A stretch of DNA of 64,000 nucleotides from positions 62,001 through 126,000 of the forward strand of contig JBFWUF010000003.1 of the NCBI GenBank assembly GCA_050247435.1, written 5' to 3'. The notes beneath the pieces were generated by a model that ran no database searches, had not been told where the DNA came from, and worked only from the letters and a program-made list of their open reading frames with translations. The position numbers were made by a program, and so were the translations under genes. Shown piece by piece: positions 34,790-48,152 of the stretch. The stretch comes from JAJVID01 sp050247435 (GTDB taxonomy: Bacteria > Acidobacteriota > Blastocatellia > RBC074). Every line of letters begins with the position of its first letter. Position 1 is the stretch's first letter.

Positions 34790-35698
34790 TTAGCCTACAG
34801 CCTGTGTTTTCGCTGGCGAAGACGCGTTTGACGCATCCGCCGAGTCAGTCCGAATGCCGTAGTACTCGTCCACCGGTCTAGCCACAATCGCCTGAACACG
34901 GTTCATCAACGCTTCGACATCGTTCTTGCCCAGGCCTTTCGTTTCGATGGTGTCGTGCATGTGGACGGTGATCTTCGACGGGAAGAGTTTCCAATCGCCT
35001 TTTTTGCTGAACTCGTAAGCGCCGGTGATGCTCATCGGCGCAATCGGATAGCCGAATTGAATCGCCATGCGGAAAACGCCGGGGCTGAATTGTCCGACGC
35101 GTCCGTCGCGAGTGCGCGTGCCTTCGGCGAAAACGATCAGGCTGACGCCTTTATCCATCGCCTCGCGGGTGAGTTTCATCATCTGTTTGTACTTCGCCAG
35201 ATTGCCTTCGGCCAGATTGCGTTCTGGAGGCACGGGGACGTTGCCGAACCGCCGCATCATCCAGCCGTAAGCGGGGATTTTGAAATGCGACTCGTGTTCG
35301 AGGCCGCGCACGAATTGCGGGATCGCCGAATAGATGATGAACGCGTCCCAGAGATCAATGTGATTGCAGACGAAGAAGCTCGTGCGATGGCGGTCGAAGC
35401 CGGGAGAGTATTTGACCTCCAGATCAACTCCGGCGACGCGCAGGATGTTTCTGAAGAGCCATCGCTGCGGTTTATCGTTTTTGCGCGGGTCAATGAAATA
35501 GCCGAGCAGGACGAGGAACGAGCAGACCGGAAAGAAGAAGGCGATGCTGGCGATCCAGAGGATGATCGAGCGCAGGCTGTAATAAGTCTTCTGCGCAAAA
35601 TTGAGCGACGGCCAGTTGTGGCTTGGCCAGTTCCGGCTTGGCCAGTTCTGGCTTGGAGAATTGCGGATTTCGTTTTGCGGAATCAATGTTGAACTCAC
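34790..35698 (-). CDS. PlsC-like lysophospholipid acyltransferase
   Basis: 302 residues with catalytic NHIDLWD, FAEGTRTRDG and the substrate-loop region PIAPMSITGAYEF. A hydrophobic stretch (about 42-68) anchors it to the membrane. It adds an acyl chain to 1-acyl-glycerol-3-phosphate or a related acceptor. The GTG start at 35698 lies 1 bp after the stop of the lipid kinase gene, so the two are one operon. Oddity: residues about 15-33 are repeats of NWPSx coded by three 15-bp tandem copies (35611-35655), probably a neutral expansion; the real start might lie after it, but I see no better start codon. Confidence 0.9.
   Translation of the reverse strand: MSSTLIPQNEIRNSPSQNWPSRNWPSHNWPSLNFAQKTYYSLRSIILWIASIAFFFPVCSFLVLLGYFIDPRKNDKPQRWLFRNILRVAGVDLEVKYSPGFDRHRTSFFVCNHIDLWDAFIIYSAIPQFVRGLEHESHFKIPAYGWMMRRFGNVPVPPERNLAEGNLAKYKQMMKLTREAMDKGVSLIVFAEGTRTRDGRVGQFSPGVFRMAIQFGYPIAPMSITGAYEFSKKGDWKLFPSKITVHMHDTIETKGLGKNDVEALMNRVQAIVARPVDEYYGIRTDSADASNASSPAKTQAVG
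35611..35655. repeat. 15-bp tandem repeat, three copies, inside the acyltransferase N-terminus
   Basis: Units GCCAGTTGTGGCTTG, GCCAGTTCCGGCTTG and GCCAGTTCTGGCTTG, with a fourth degenerate copy after 35655. The length is a multiple of three, so copy changes keep the frame. Confidence 0.85.
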
Positions 35699-35699
35699 C

Positions 35700-36593
35700 T
35701 CAGACCATTACGTTCAAAGCCGACGGCAGGACTTCCAGCGATTCGAGCCGCGCTGTCATCACCTCGCCGTCAATCATGATGTCAATCGGATAGTCGAAAT
35801 CGAGATCAACGCGCCGCGCCTGACCCGTCCAGATCAGCGGATGATGGATGTGCGAGCCGTCGTAGCATTTCGGAAAATTGCGGATGAAGTCGAAGCGGCC
35901 AGCAGACCAGCGGACAATCTCGATCTGCCCGTCGCCGGTGTCGGCGTTGGGCGCGAGCATCATATTCCCGCCCGTGAATTTGCTGTTATTGAAGATCAAC
36001 AGCGCGGTGGATGGCGGATCGGCCTGTGGCCGCCCATCGAGACTGATCGGAAAGACGCGCTTGTTGAAACGCGCCAGCGTCAGCACGACCGCCAACCCGT
36101 AGCTGGCCGCGCCCAATCGTTTGAATTTACCGGCCAGCGCGCAGACATCGGCCACGAAGCCCAGGCTCAGAATGTTGATGTAGTAGACCTCGCCCTCGGC
36201 GTGCCTCAACCGGATGACATCGCAGGGGCGCGAGCGGTTTTCGATGATCGCGCGGATCGCGTACTCGGCGCCTTCGTCAGTGAAATCTTTCAGAAAAGAA
36301 TTGCCGGTGCCGAGCGGCAAAAAACCAAGCGTCGGAATCTCGCCCGATTCGGCGGCTTCGGGGAACAGGCCGTTGACGATCTCGAACGAAGTCCCATCGC
36401 CGCCGACCGCGATGAATTTGCGATAGCCTGCGGCAAAAGCTTCGCGCGCGATTTCGGTCGCGTGGCCCGCGCGCTTTGTCTCCGACACGTCGAACCGCGC
36501 GCCCGCCGCGCGCAGACGATCCATCGTCGGGCCAAGCAATTTGGCGCATTTGCCGAAACCGGCGGCTGGATTGACGATGGCGAGAGTCTTCAT
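35700..36593 (-). CDS. Diacylglycerol-kinase-family lipid kinase (YegS/BmrU-like)
   Basis: 297 residues. The hallmark GGDGT (in FIAVGGDGTSFEIVNGL) and LGFLPLGTGNSFLKD form the ATP and lipid site of the family, preceded by IVNPAAGFGK at the N-terminus. It phosphorylates a lipid alcohol (diacylglycerol, sphingosine-like base or phosphatidylglycerol are all known in the family). It lies in a three-gene unit with an acyl-CoA synthetase 10 bp upstream and PlsC 1 bp downstream, so a pathway that activates an acyl chain, phosphorylates a lipid and acylates it is plausible. Confidence 0.92.
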   Translation of the reverse strand: MKTLAIVNPAAGFGKCAKLLGPTMDRLRAAGARFDVSETKRAGHATEIAREAFAAGYRKFIAVGGDGTSFEIVNGLFPEAAESGEIPTLGFLPLGTGNSFLKDFTDEGAEYAIRAIIENRSRPCDVIRLRHAEGEVYYINILSLGFVADVCALAGKFKRLGAASYGLAVVLTLARFNKRVFPISLDGRPQADPPSTALLIFNNSKFTGGNMMLAPNADTGDGQIEIVRWSAGRFDFIRNFPKCYDGSHIHHPLIWTGQARRVDLDFDYPIDIMIDGEVMTARLESLEVLPSALNVMV

Positions 36594-36603
36594 AGCTTCG
36601 TCT

Positions 36604-38340
<1,737 letters not shown>

Positions 38341-38573
38341 CGCAGCAATTTTTGAATGAGAGTAAAGAAAGAGTTGGGGGTGGGCCGGCCAAATGCGCGC
38401 CGTATTTCCCGCGCGGATTGTAGCACAGGCGAGTGAATGATCCAGATCAACTATCGGCGTGATTGCCGTTGTTTGTGGAGTGAAAAATTAGATCGCTAGC
38501 GCTTAACACCGGCTGAGGCCCATTCCTTGCAAGTTACTTCCCTCTGTTGTTCTCTCCCCCTCGAGAGGTTGTT

Positions 38574-39230
38574 ATGAAAAGTTACATCGTGCGAATTCTG
38601 GCGCTCCTGATGATTATCTTCTCAATCTTGCTCGCCGCCTGCGAGGAGAAGCGAGTGGACGATGCAATATTGACGGCTAAGGTCAAAACGCAGATGACGG
38701 CTGATGGGCGCGTCAGTCCCACGCGCGTCAACGTGGACACTCTGAACAGCGATGTTACGCTGAAAGGCGAAGTGCCTACGCAGCAGGAGAAGGATGCCGC
38801 TGAACAGGCCGCGCGATCTGTCGAAGGCGTCAGGAGCGTCAGCAATCAGATTGTTGTCAATCCTGCTGTCGCCGGCGCCGGATTGCCGACGGGCGAAGAA
38901 ATGAAGCGGCAGGCCGAGAAGGCGATCGGCGGCGTTGGGCAGGAAGTGAAAAAGGAAGCCAGCGAAGCGCTCCTGCTGGGCGCGATCACAGCAAGACTGG
39001 CCGCCGCCGGTTACAGCAACGTCAAGGTCGGGATTGAGCAGGGCGTGGCGACTTTGAGGGGGGAAGTGGCGAGCGAAAAAGACCGCATCGCCGTTGAGGC
39101 CATTGTCGAGAAGATTGAAGGCGTCAAGCAGATCAACAATCAATTAACTGTCAGAGGGCGAGCGGCCACGCCTACGCCAACGTCTACACCGCGCAGGCAG
39201 CGAATTACTGATCCGAACATAAACAACTAA
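38574..39230 (+). CDS. BON-domain lipoprotein
   Basis: ATG 38574 with GAGAGG nearby. 218 residues: a lipoprotein signal peptide with lipobox LAAC (Cys23), then two BON domains (about 27-92, ILTAKVKTQMTADGRVSPTR; about 133-200, ITARLAAAGYSNVKVGIEQG) separated by an Ala/Glu-rich helix, then a Pro/Thr/Arg tail. BON domains bind phospholipid surfaces and occur in OsmY-like and secretin-associated proteins. A role in envelope stress is likely but not shown. Monocistronic, followed by a bidirectional hairpin. Confidence 0.88.
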   Translation: MKSYIVRILALLMIIFSILLAACEEKRVDDAILTAKVKTQMTADGRVSPTRVNVDTLNSDVTLKGEVPTQQEKDAAEQAARSVEGVRSVSNQIVVNPAVAGAGLPTGEEMKRQAEKAIGGVGQEVKKEASEALLLGAITARLAAAGYSNVKVGIEQGVATLRGEVASEKDRIAVEAIVEKIEGVKQINNQLTVRGRAATPTPTSTPRRQRITDPNINN

Positions 39231-39270
39231 ACAGGCTGTATGAGTAACTCTCGCTCGCCCGTATTAAAGT

Positions 39271-39319
39271 GAAAAGGATGGTGAGGAGTGACTTTCATAT
39301 CATCCTCGTCATCCTTTTC
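39271..39319. terminator. Bidirectional terminator between BON gene and sucD
   Basis: GAAAAGGATG (39271-39280) mirrored by CATCCTTTTC (39310-39319), with a second stem GAGGA/TCCTC inside. A-rich on the left and T-rich on the right, as expected for a hairpin used by both converging genes. Confidence 0.75.
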
Positions 39320-39358
39320 GTGATTGCGTAGTCAGGTTGATGGGCAGATGCCGTGAGT

Positions 39359-40240
39359 TTACTTGAGAACTTCTTTGACCTTCGCGCCGATGTCGGCGGG
39401 GCTTTTCACGACGTGGATTCCGGCGGCGGTCATCGCGGCCATCTTTTCGGAAGCCGTGCCTTTGCCGCCAGCGATGATCGCTCCGGCGTGGCCCATCCGG
39501 CGGCCCGGAGGCGCGGTCTGGCCGCAGATGAAACCGACCACTGGCTTCTTGACGTGTTGTTTGACGTACTCAGCCGCTTCTTCTTCAGCCGAGCCGCCGA
39601 TCTCGCCGATCATCACGATGGCGTCGGTGCCGGGATCGTTGTTGAACAGTTCGACTGCGTCGCGCTGCGTCGTGCCGATGACCGGATCGCCGCCGATGCC
39701 GATGCAGGTTGATTGGCCGATGCCGAGCGCGGTCAACTGGCCAACGGCTTCGTAGGTCAACGTGCCGCTGCGCGAAACGACGCCAACACTGCTTCCGGGA
39801 CTTCCGGCGAGGTGAATGCGCGCGGGCATGATGCCGACTTTGCATTTGCCGGGAGAGATCACGCCGGGGCAGTTGGGGCCGATCAGGCGCACGCCGCGCG
39901 ACTGGACGTAATGAAACGCCTTGACCATATCGAGCGCGGGAATGCCTTCAGTAATGCAAACGATCAAGGCCACGCCCGCGTCCGCGGCTTCCATAATCGC
40001 GTCGGCTGCGAACGGCGGCGGAACGTAGATGACCGAGGCGTTCGCGCCGGTCTCGCGCACGGCGCCGGCGACGGTGTTGAAGACCGCAAAGCCTTCGTGC
40101 GTTGTGCCGCCTTTGCCGGGCGTGACGCCGCCAACTATGTTCGTGCCATAATCGCGCATCTGTTGCGCGTGAAATGTGCCTTCCTTGCCAGTGATGCCTT
40201 GCACCAGCAGCCGGGTGTTTTGATCAACCAGGACGCTCAA
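39359..40240 (-). CDS. sucD: Succinyl-CoA synthetase alpha subunit
   Basis: 293 residues with the CoA-binding N-terminal domain (LVQGITGKEGTFH, GGVTPGKGG) and the ligase domain: IGPNCPGVISPG, SRSGTLTYEA, GGDPVIGTT, and the phosphorylated His in RRMGHAGAIIAGGKGTA. It makes ATP or GTP from succinyl-CoA in the citric-acid cycle. The start is TTG at 40240, set by a strong GGAGGAAGT site just before it. The beta subunit gene (sucC) is not adjacent and not in the window, so sucCD is split here. Confidence 0.95.
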   Translation of the reverse strand: MSVLVDQNTRLLVQGITGKEGTFHAQQMRDYGTNIVGGVTPGKGGTTHEGFAVFNTVAGAVRETGANASVIYVPPPFAADAIMEAADAGVALIVCITEGIPALDMVKAFHYVQSRGVRLIGPNCPGVISPGKCKVGIMPARIHLAGSPGSSVGVVSRSGTLTYEAVGQLTALGIGQSTCIGIGGDPVIGTTQRDAVELFNNDPGTDAIVMIGEIGGSAEEEAAEYVKQHVKKPVVGFICGQTAPPGRRMGHAGAIIAGGKGTASEKMAAMTAAGIHVVKSPADIGAKVKEVLK

Positions 40241-40457
40241 ACTTCCTCCTTCGACTACGATCTGAAAGGGCGTTCAGCCGAGTCTCGAATATGGGGTCAA
40301 TGATGACGAATTGATGTGTTGAAGCCTGCCGAAATGAGGGCGCAGCATAGCACAGCGAATTTTCAAAAGGCAAAAGCCGCATATTTTCGCTACACCCTGG
40401 CGGGCGCCACGGGTTTCCAGCGCCTCCTCCTAATTCTTCATGGATCAAATCTGTTTC

Positions 40458-40477
40458 AAGTAAGCGTTCACTTACAA
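40458..40477. promoter_or_regulatory. TetR operator, upstream copy
   Basis: AAGTAAGCG-TT-CACTTACAA, a near-perfect dyad 155 bp before the tetR-like start, 52 bp from the second copy. Confidence 0.7.
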
Positions 40478-40484
40478 GTTCTGC

Positions 40485-40529
40485 TTGCCAGACTACGCGC
40501 GCGTGTGATAAGTAAGTGCCCACTTACTT
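40485..40529 (+). promoter_or_regulatory. Promoter of the tetR gene with overlapping operator
   Basis: TTGCCA (40485-40490), 17-bp spacer, ATAAGT (40508-40513). The -10 box overlaps the perfect palindrome AAGTAAGTG-CC-CACTTACTT (40510-40529), which matches the dyad at 40458. Binding of the regulator there would block the promoter (inference). Confidence 0.68.
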
Positions 40530-40632
40530 GCAAGGTGAGTGCTGCGTGGGCGGCTTTGGAGCGTTCACGAAGAATATTGAAAAGAAAGAGGAGAGCTGAA
40601 GGACGGTACATTTCAGCTCGGGACCGCCAGCA

Positions 40633-41325
40633 ATGACATTGAAAAAGAGTGTTGATACAGCAGAGCCGAAGTTGGCGCCGCGAATGGCCGCGGAAGACCG
40701 CCGGGAACAGATACTTGAAGTAGCGGTGCAGTTGTTTTCGCAAAAAGGATTTCGCGGCACGACCACGAAAGAGATCGCGCTGGCCGCCGGAGTGAACGAG
40801 GCGATCATCTTTCGCCACTTCACGACCAAAAGCGACCTGTACGCGGCGATCATGGATCGCAAGGCCTGCTCGGACGATGTGCAGACGATGCAGAGCGCTT
40901 TGAAAGAAGCTATGGACGCGGTGGACGACCGGCAGGTCTTCGAACGACTGGCTTTTCACATGCTCGAATTCCACGAGCGTGACGATACGGCGATGCGGTT
41001 GCTGCTCTACAGCGCGCTTGAAGGCCACGAACTCGCGGAGATGATCTTTCGTAATCACATTTCGAAGACACACCGCCAATTGGCCGAGTACGTCAAAAAA
41101 CGCATCGCCGATGGCGCCTTCCGCCGCGTTGACCCGATGGTGGCCGTGCGGGGTTTTATCGGAATGATCATCAATCAGGTGATGTACAAAAATTTCTTTG
41201 AGCGCTGCGGTGGGCAGCCGTTGAATTTGTCGAACAGGCAGGCGGCGGAAAGATTCGCCGACATCTTTCTGGCTTCAATGACGAACCACGATTACGACGG
41301 TTATCGTACGCGGCGCAAACACTGA
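40633..41325 (+). CDS. TetR/AcrR-family transcriptional regulator
   Basis: 230 residues. The N-terminal DNA-binding domain reads RREQILEVAVQLFSQKGF then TTTKEIALAAGVNEAIIFRH and FTTKSDLYAAI (about 23-70), the TetR helix-turn-helix. The rest is an all-helical ligand-binding domain. It heads the efflux cluster, 47 bp before the adaptor gene, and two matching palindromes lie upstream, so it most likely represses itself and the pump operon and is released by a pump substrate. The ATG follows the fragment CAGCA without a strong ribosome site. Confidence 0.92.
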   Translation: MTLKKSVDTAEPKLAPRMAAEDRREQILEVAVQLFSQKGFRGTTTKEIALAAGVNEAIIFRHFTTKSDLYAAIMDRKACSDDVQTMQSALKEAMDAVDDRQVFERLAFHMLEFHERDDTAMRLLLYSALEGHELAEMIFRNHISKTHRQLAEYVKKRIADGAFRRVDPMVAVRGFIGMIINQVMYKNFFERCGGQPLNLSNRQAAERFADIFLASMTNHDYDGYRTRRKH

Positions 41326-41372
41326 CGGTCATATCACCCAATTAACTGAATCAATCACAGGGGAAGATTTAA

Positions 41373-42629
41373 ATGCGCGAACAGACTTCAATCCAGGAGA
41401 AGGGAAATCCGCGAACGTCTAAGACGCTCACTTTAGGGGCGCTTGTTCTGGCCGCCTCGCTTGCGGTGGCTTGCGGGAAGTCGCAGGCGAAGGACGAAGC
41501 GGCGGCCACTTCAAACCCGCAACCAATGGCGGCGCCAACGCCGGTGGACGTGGCGACGACGCCAGCGATCACTCGAAATTTGCAGCGCGACGTGGAGGTC
41601 GTCGGCTCGTTTGCCGCCGACGAAGAAGTCGTCGTTTCGGCGCAGGCTGCGGGCGAGCTTTCACAACTCAACGTTGATTTCGGCAGCTACGTCTCGCAGG
41701 GGCAGGTCATCGCGACGATTGACCAGCGCGACGCGAAGCTGAAGGTCGAGCAGGCCGAAGCCACGCTCAAACAGACTCTGGCGCGGCTCGGAATGAAGGA
41801 GGGAGCGACATTCGATTCGAGTCATAACGCCGACGTGAGAGTGGCGAAGTCCCAACTCGATTGGGCGAAGATGGACCTGGATCGCGCCGCGAAGCTGATT
41901 GAAAACGGCGACATCCCGCGCTCCAGTTACGACGAGAAGCTGACCGCCTACAACCTGGCGCAGGCGCGTTATCAAGCCGCGCTTGATTCCGTCAATCAAC
42001 AGCTCGCGGTCATCGAGCAGCAAAAAGCCGCTCTGGCATTGGCCAAAAAGGCGGTCACCGACACCGTCGTCCGCTCTCCGATCGGCGGCGCCGTGAAAGA
42101 GAAGCACGCCGCGCGCGGCTCTTACCTGACGATCAACGGAAAGATCGTCACGCTCGTCAAAATCAATCCGCTCAGGCTTCGCGCTGACATTCCCGAATCG
42201 TCAGCCGCCGCCGTCCGAACAGGGCAGACGGTCAACGTGACGGTTGACGCATTTCCGAATCGCACATTCACCGGACGTGTCGTTCGCATTGGCCCGTCGC
42301 TGGACGAGAAGACTCGCGCGCTGACCGTCGAGGCTGAAGTCGCCAACTCCGGTAACATGCTGCGCCCGGGAATGTTCGCCAAATCACGGCTGATCACATC
42401 CGCAAACGCGCCCGCGGTGATGGTTCCTCAACGCGCGGTCGTGACCGCGGCTGGGCTGAGCAAAGTCTTCGCGATTGAAAACGGCAAGGCCGTGGAGCGC
42501 ATCGTCAAGACCGGCGCGACGGATGGCGATCTGATCGAGATCGTTGAAGGCGTGAAAGACGGCGAGACAATCGCCACCAGCAACCTGGACAGATTACAAA
42601 CCGGCGCTGCCGTGAACGGCGGCAAATAA
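41373..42629 (+). CDS. RND efflux periplasmic adaptor (membrane fusion lipoprotein)
   Basis: 418 residues: lipoprotein signal with AVAC (Cys34); barrel-sandwich half (VVVSAQAAGELSQLNVDFGS and QGQVIATIDQRDAKLK); alpha-hairpin (LKVEQAEATLKQTLARLG to ALALAKKAVTDT); second half VRSPIGGAVKEKHAARGSY; beta-barrel and membrane-proximal domains to the end. GGGGAAG ribosome site before the ATG. It bridges the RND pump (43521) and the TolC-like channel (48153) encoded in the same cluster. Confidence 0.93.
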   Translation: MREQTSIQEKGNPRTSKTLTLGALVLAASLAVACGKSQAKDEAAATSNPQPMAAPTPVDVATTPAITRNLQRDVEVVGSFAADEEVVVSAQAAGELSQLNVDFGSYVSQGQVIATIDQRDAKLKVEQAEATLKQTLARLGMKEGATFDSSHNADVRVAKSQLDWAKMDLDRAAKLIENGDIPRSSYDEKLTAYNLAQARYQAALDSVNQQLAVIEQQKAALALAKKAVTDTVVRSPIGGAVKEKHAARGSYLTINGKIVTLVKINPLRLRADIPESSAAAVRTGQTVNVTVDAFPNRTFTGRVVRIGPSLDEKTRALTVEAEVANSGNMLRPGMFAKSRLITSANAPAVMVPQRAVVTAAGLSKVFAIENGKAVERIVKTGATDGDLIEIVEGVKDGETIATSNLDRLQTGAAVNGGK

Positions 42630-42678
42630 AAATCATCAATTAGTCACAGAAAGCGCTCAACAGGAGAAAGAGGGAGAA

Positions 42679-43395
42679 ATGCATACGAACAGAGTCGCGC
42701 TTATCACCGGAGCGAACAAAGGGCTTGGCTTTGAAATCGCCCGCCAGCTCGGACAACAGGGAGTCACGGTCGTATTAGGCGCCAGAGATAAAGCAAAAGC
42801 GAAGGAAGCGGCGGGTAAGCTAAAAGCCGAAGGCGTTGACGCTCACGCCGTGAAACTTGACGTAACCAACGAGGCTGATGTCGCGGCGCTTCCGTCTTTC
42901 TTTGAATCGAAGTTCGGACGACTGGACATCCTCATCAACAACGCCGGCATCGTGCTCGATGTTGGCGGCGCCAACTTGGACGCGTTCCGTAAAACCTACG
43001 AGACGAATGTCTTCGCTCCTTATTTCATAACGCAGGCGTTGCTGCCATTGCTGAAGGCCAGCCCAGCCGGACGCGTTGTCAATCATTCCAGCATCATGGG
43101 ATCAATGGCTGTTATGGGCGACTCAAACAATACTCCGCTGGAAATGGTCGCGCCAGCTTACTGCTCGTCAAAAGCGGCGTTGAACATGTTGACCGTCACG
43201 ACGGCGCGATCACTGGCAGGCGCGAACGTCAAAGTAAACTCAGCGCATCCAGGTTGGGTGAAGACGGATATGGGAACTGACCGGGCGCCGATGGAGATTG
43301 TTGACGGCGCGAAGACCGCCGTGGCGCTGGCGCTCCTGCCGGACGACGGCCCGACAGGCGGGTTTTTCCATCTGGGCGAAACGCTTCCCTGGTAA
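42679..43395 (+). CDS. Short-chain dehydrogenase/reductase (carbonyl-reductase-like)
   Basis: 238 residues. NAD(P)-binding TGANKGLG (about 10-17), NNAG (about 88-91) and the catalytic SSIMGS...YCSSK set are all present, so the enzyme should be active. The TGANKGLGFEIARQLG start resembles plant and bacterial carbonyl-reductase-like SDRs. GAGGGAG site before the ATG. It stands between the adaptor and pump genes of an RND system, an unusual place for a soluble oxidoreductase. It may modify a pump substrate or be a chance insertion. Confidence 0.9.
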   Translation: MHTNRVALITGANKGLGFEIARQLGQQGVTVVLGARDKAKAKEAAGKLKAEGVDAHAVKLDVTNEADVAALPSFFESKFGRLDILINNAGIVLDVGGANLDAFRKTYETNVFAPYFITQALLPLLKASPAGRVVNHSSIMGSMAVMGDSNNTPLEMVAPAYCSSKAALNMLTVTTARSLAGANVKVNSAHPGWVKTDMGTDRAPMEIVDGAKTAVALALLPDDGPTGGFFHLGETLPW

Positions 43396-43427
43396 ACAGG
43401 AAGGCAAATATTTGCGGTGTAATCGCC

Positions 43428-43474
43428 GATCATATTTCATATCTCATATGAAATATTGCATATGGAATATGATC
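43428..43474. repeat. A+T-rich nested palindrome between SDR and RND pump genes
   Basis: Outer dyad GATCATAT (43428-43435) with ATATGATC (43467-43474); inner ATATTTCATA (43432-43441) with TATGAAATAT (43447-43456). Almost pure A+T in a GC-rich neighbourhood; could be a regulatory dyad or a relic of an insertion. Confidence 0.65.
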
Positions 43475-43520
43475 TCTAAGAAGCTTCAAGTTGCTTCATA
43501 GGGGAGTTGAGAGGAAAGGT

Positions 43521-46715
<3,195 letters not shown>

Positions 46716-46730
46716 GAATCAGGAGGCAAG

Positions 46731-47189
46731 GTGAATCTTCAGACAGCTATTCATATAGTTCAGATTGCGGGAGCTATTTCAATCATCCTCGGCGTGGCCA
46801 GTTTTATCTGGTCTGTTAGAAACAACCGTCGCCAAATGAACGCGCAGATGGTCATGAAATACGCCGAGCGTTACGAGAAGATCATGGATTCTTTTCCTCG
46901 TGAGGCATTTCGTCTGAGATTCGATCTTGAGAGCGAATTGCCTCCGCCGAGCCATGAGTTGACGACATGTGTTCTGAAATACCTCAATCTCTGCTCCGAA
47001 GAATTCTATTTGCGAAAAAAAGGCTACATCGCTCAGGATGTTTGGTCGATTTGGGAGAATGAACTACATCGCACGCTGAGAAGCAATCTTTTCAGAAGAG
47101 AATGGGAAGGCCTCAGGGATGAATTTGTGTCTTATCCCGAATTCAGAGACTTTGTCGAGAGGACGCTGAAGAAAGAAAGCGGGATTTAG
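46731..47189 (+). CDS. Small membrane-anchored protein of unknown function
   Basis: 152 residues, GTG start with a strong AGGAGG 5-6 nt before. A single N-terminal helix (IVQIAGAISIILGVASFIW) is followed by a cytoplasmic-type helical domain: RNNRRQMNAQMVMKYAERYE, LTTCVLKYLNLCSEEFYL and YIAQDVWSIWENELHRTL. This resembles DUF4760-like membrane proteins, but I am not sure. It lies 15 bp after the pump gene and 2 bp before the next gene, so it is translated with the operon; it might be an accessory factor. Confidence 0.8.
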   Translation: MNLQTAIHIVQIAGAISIILGVASFIWSVRNNRRQMNAQMVMKYAERYEKIMDSFPREAFRLRFDLESELPPPSHELTTCVLKYLNLCSEEFYLRKKGYIAQDVWSIWENELHRTLRSNLFRREWEGLRDEFVSYPEFRDFVERTLKKESGI

Positions 47190-47191
47190 AA

Positions 47192-48151
47192 ATGGCCATT
47201 TATCTGACCGAACAAGATGTGACGAAGTTGCTGACGATGGAAGACACGCTCGCCGCTGTCGAAGCCGTCTTCAAATCACAGGCGACGGGCGACGCGACGA
47301 ACGAGCCGCGCCGCCGCCTTCGAGCAAGCGGCGCCACTCTGCAAGTGATGAGCGGAGCGGTAATGAATTTCGCCGAGTTCAAAGGACTGCTCGGTCTGAA
47401 ATCCTACGTGGTCACCCGCGGCAAAGCGCGGTTTTACGTCAATCTTTACGACGCTGAATCGGGCGAACTGCTGGCGCTCATCGAAGCGGACAAACTCGGC
47501 CAGATGCGGACGGGCGCGGCCAGCGGCGTCGCCACGAAATACCTTGCGCGCGCGAACGTGAAGCGGGTCGGAGTTTACGGGACGGGCTGGCAGGCGCAGA
47601 GCCAGGTCGAAGCAGTGTGCGCCGTGCGTGACATCGAGGTCGTGAAAGTCTACAGCCGCTCGCCGGAGCATCGCGCGCGGTTCTGTCTTGAGATGAGCGC
47701 GCGCTTGAACAACGTGCATATCGGGCCGGTCGAGAAGCCGGAGGACGCCGCCGACGCTGGCGTCATCATCACAATCACGTCTTCGCGTGAGCCTGTGCTC
47801 GAAGGCGCGTGGCTCAAGCCGGGAACGCACATCAACGCCGCCGGCGGCAATTCGATCCTGCGCCGCGAACTGGACGACGAGGCGATCAAACGCTCTTCGT
47901 TCATCGCGGTTGATTCGATTGATCAGGCGAAGATCGAAGCTGGCGAATTGGTCACGGCGATCGAAAAAGGATTGTTGAGGTGGGAGCGAGTCAGAGAATT
48001 ACGCCACGTCGTCAGCGGCGAGATGCGCGGGCGAACGGGTGACGATCAGATCACGCTCTTCAAATCGCTCGGCGTCGCCATCGAGGATGTGGCGACCGCC
48101 GCGGTTTTATATCGAAAAGCAAAAGAACAGAATGCAGGGAAGGAGTTCTGA
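47192..48151 (+). CDS. Ornithine cyclodeaminase / mu-crystallin family enzyme
   Basis: 319 residues. KSYVVTRGKARFYVNLYDAE, ADKLGQMRTGAASGVATKYL and the NAD-binding VGVYGTGWQAQSQVEAV are the family landmarks, followed by INAAGGNSILRRELDD and the C-terminal LFKSLGVAIEDVATAA. Members cyclise ornithine to proline or act as ketimine, alanine or lysine dehydrogenases. Substrate cannot be told from sequence. It is in the efflux cluster, overlapping the ribosome site of the TolC gene. Confidence 0.9.
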   Translation: MAIYLTEQDVTKLLTMEDTLAAVEAVFKSQATGDATNEPRRRLRASGATLQVMSGAVMNFAEFKGLLGLKSYVVTRGKARFYVNLYDAESGELLALIEADKLGQMRTGAASGVATKYLARANVKRVGVYGTGWQAQSQVEAVCAVRDIEVVKVYSRSPEHRARFCLEMSARLNNVHIGPVEKPEDAADAGVIITITSSREPVLEGAWLKPGTHINAAGGNSILRRELDDEAIKRSSFIAVDSIDQAKIEAGELVTAIEKGLLRWERVRELRHVVSGEMRGRTGDDQITLFKSLGVAIEDVATAAVLYRKAKEQNAGKEF

Positions 48152-48152
48152 A

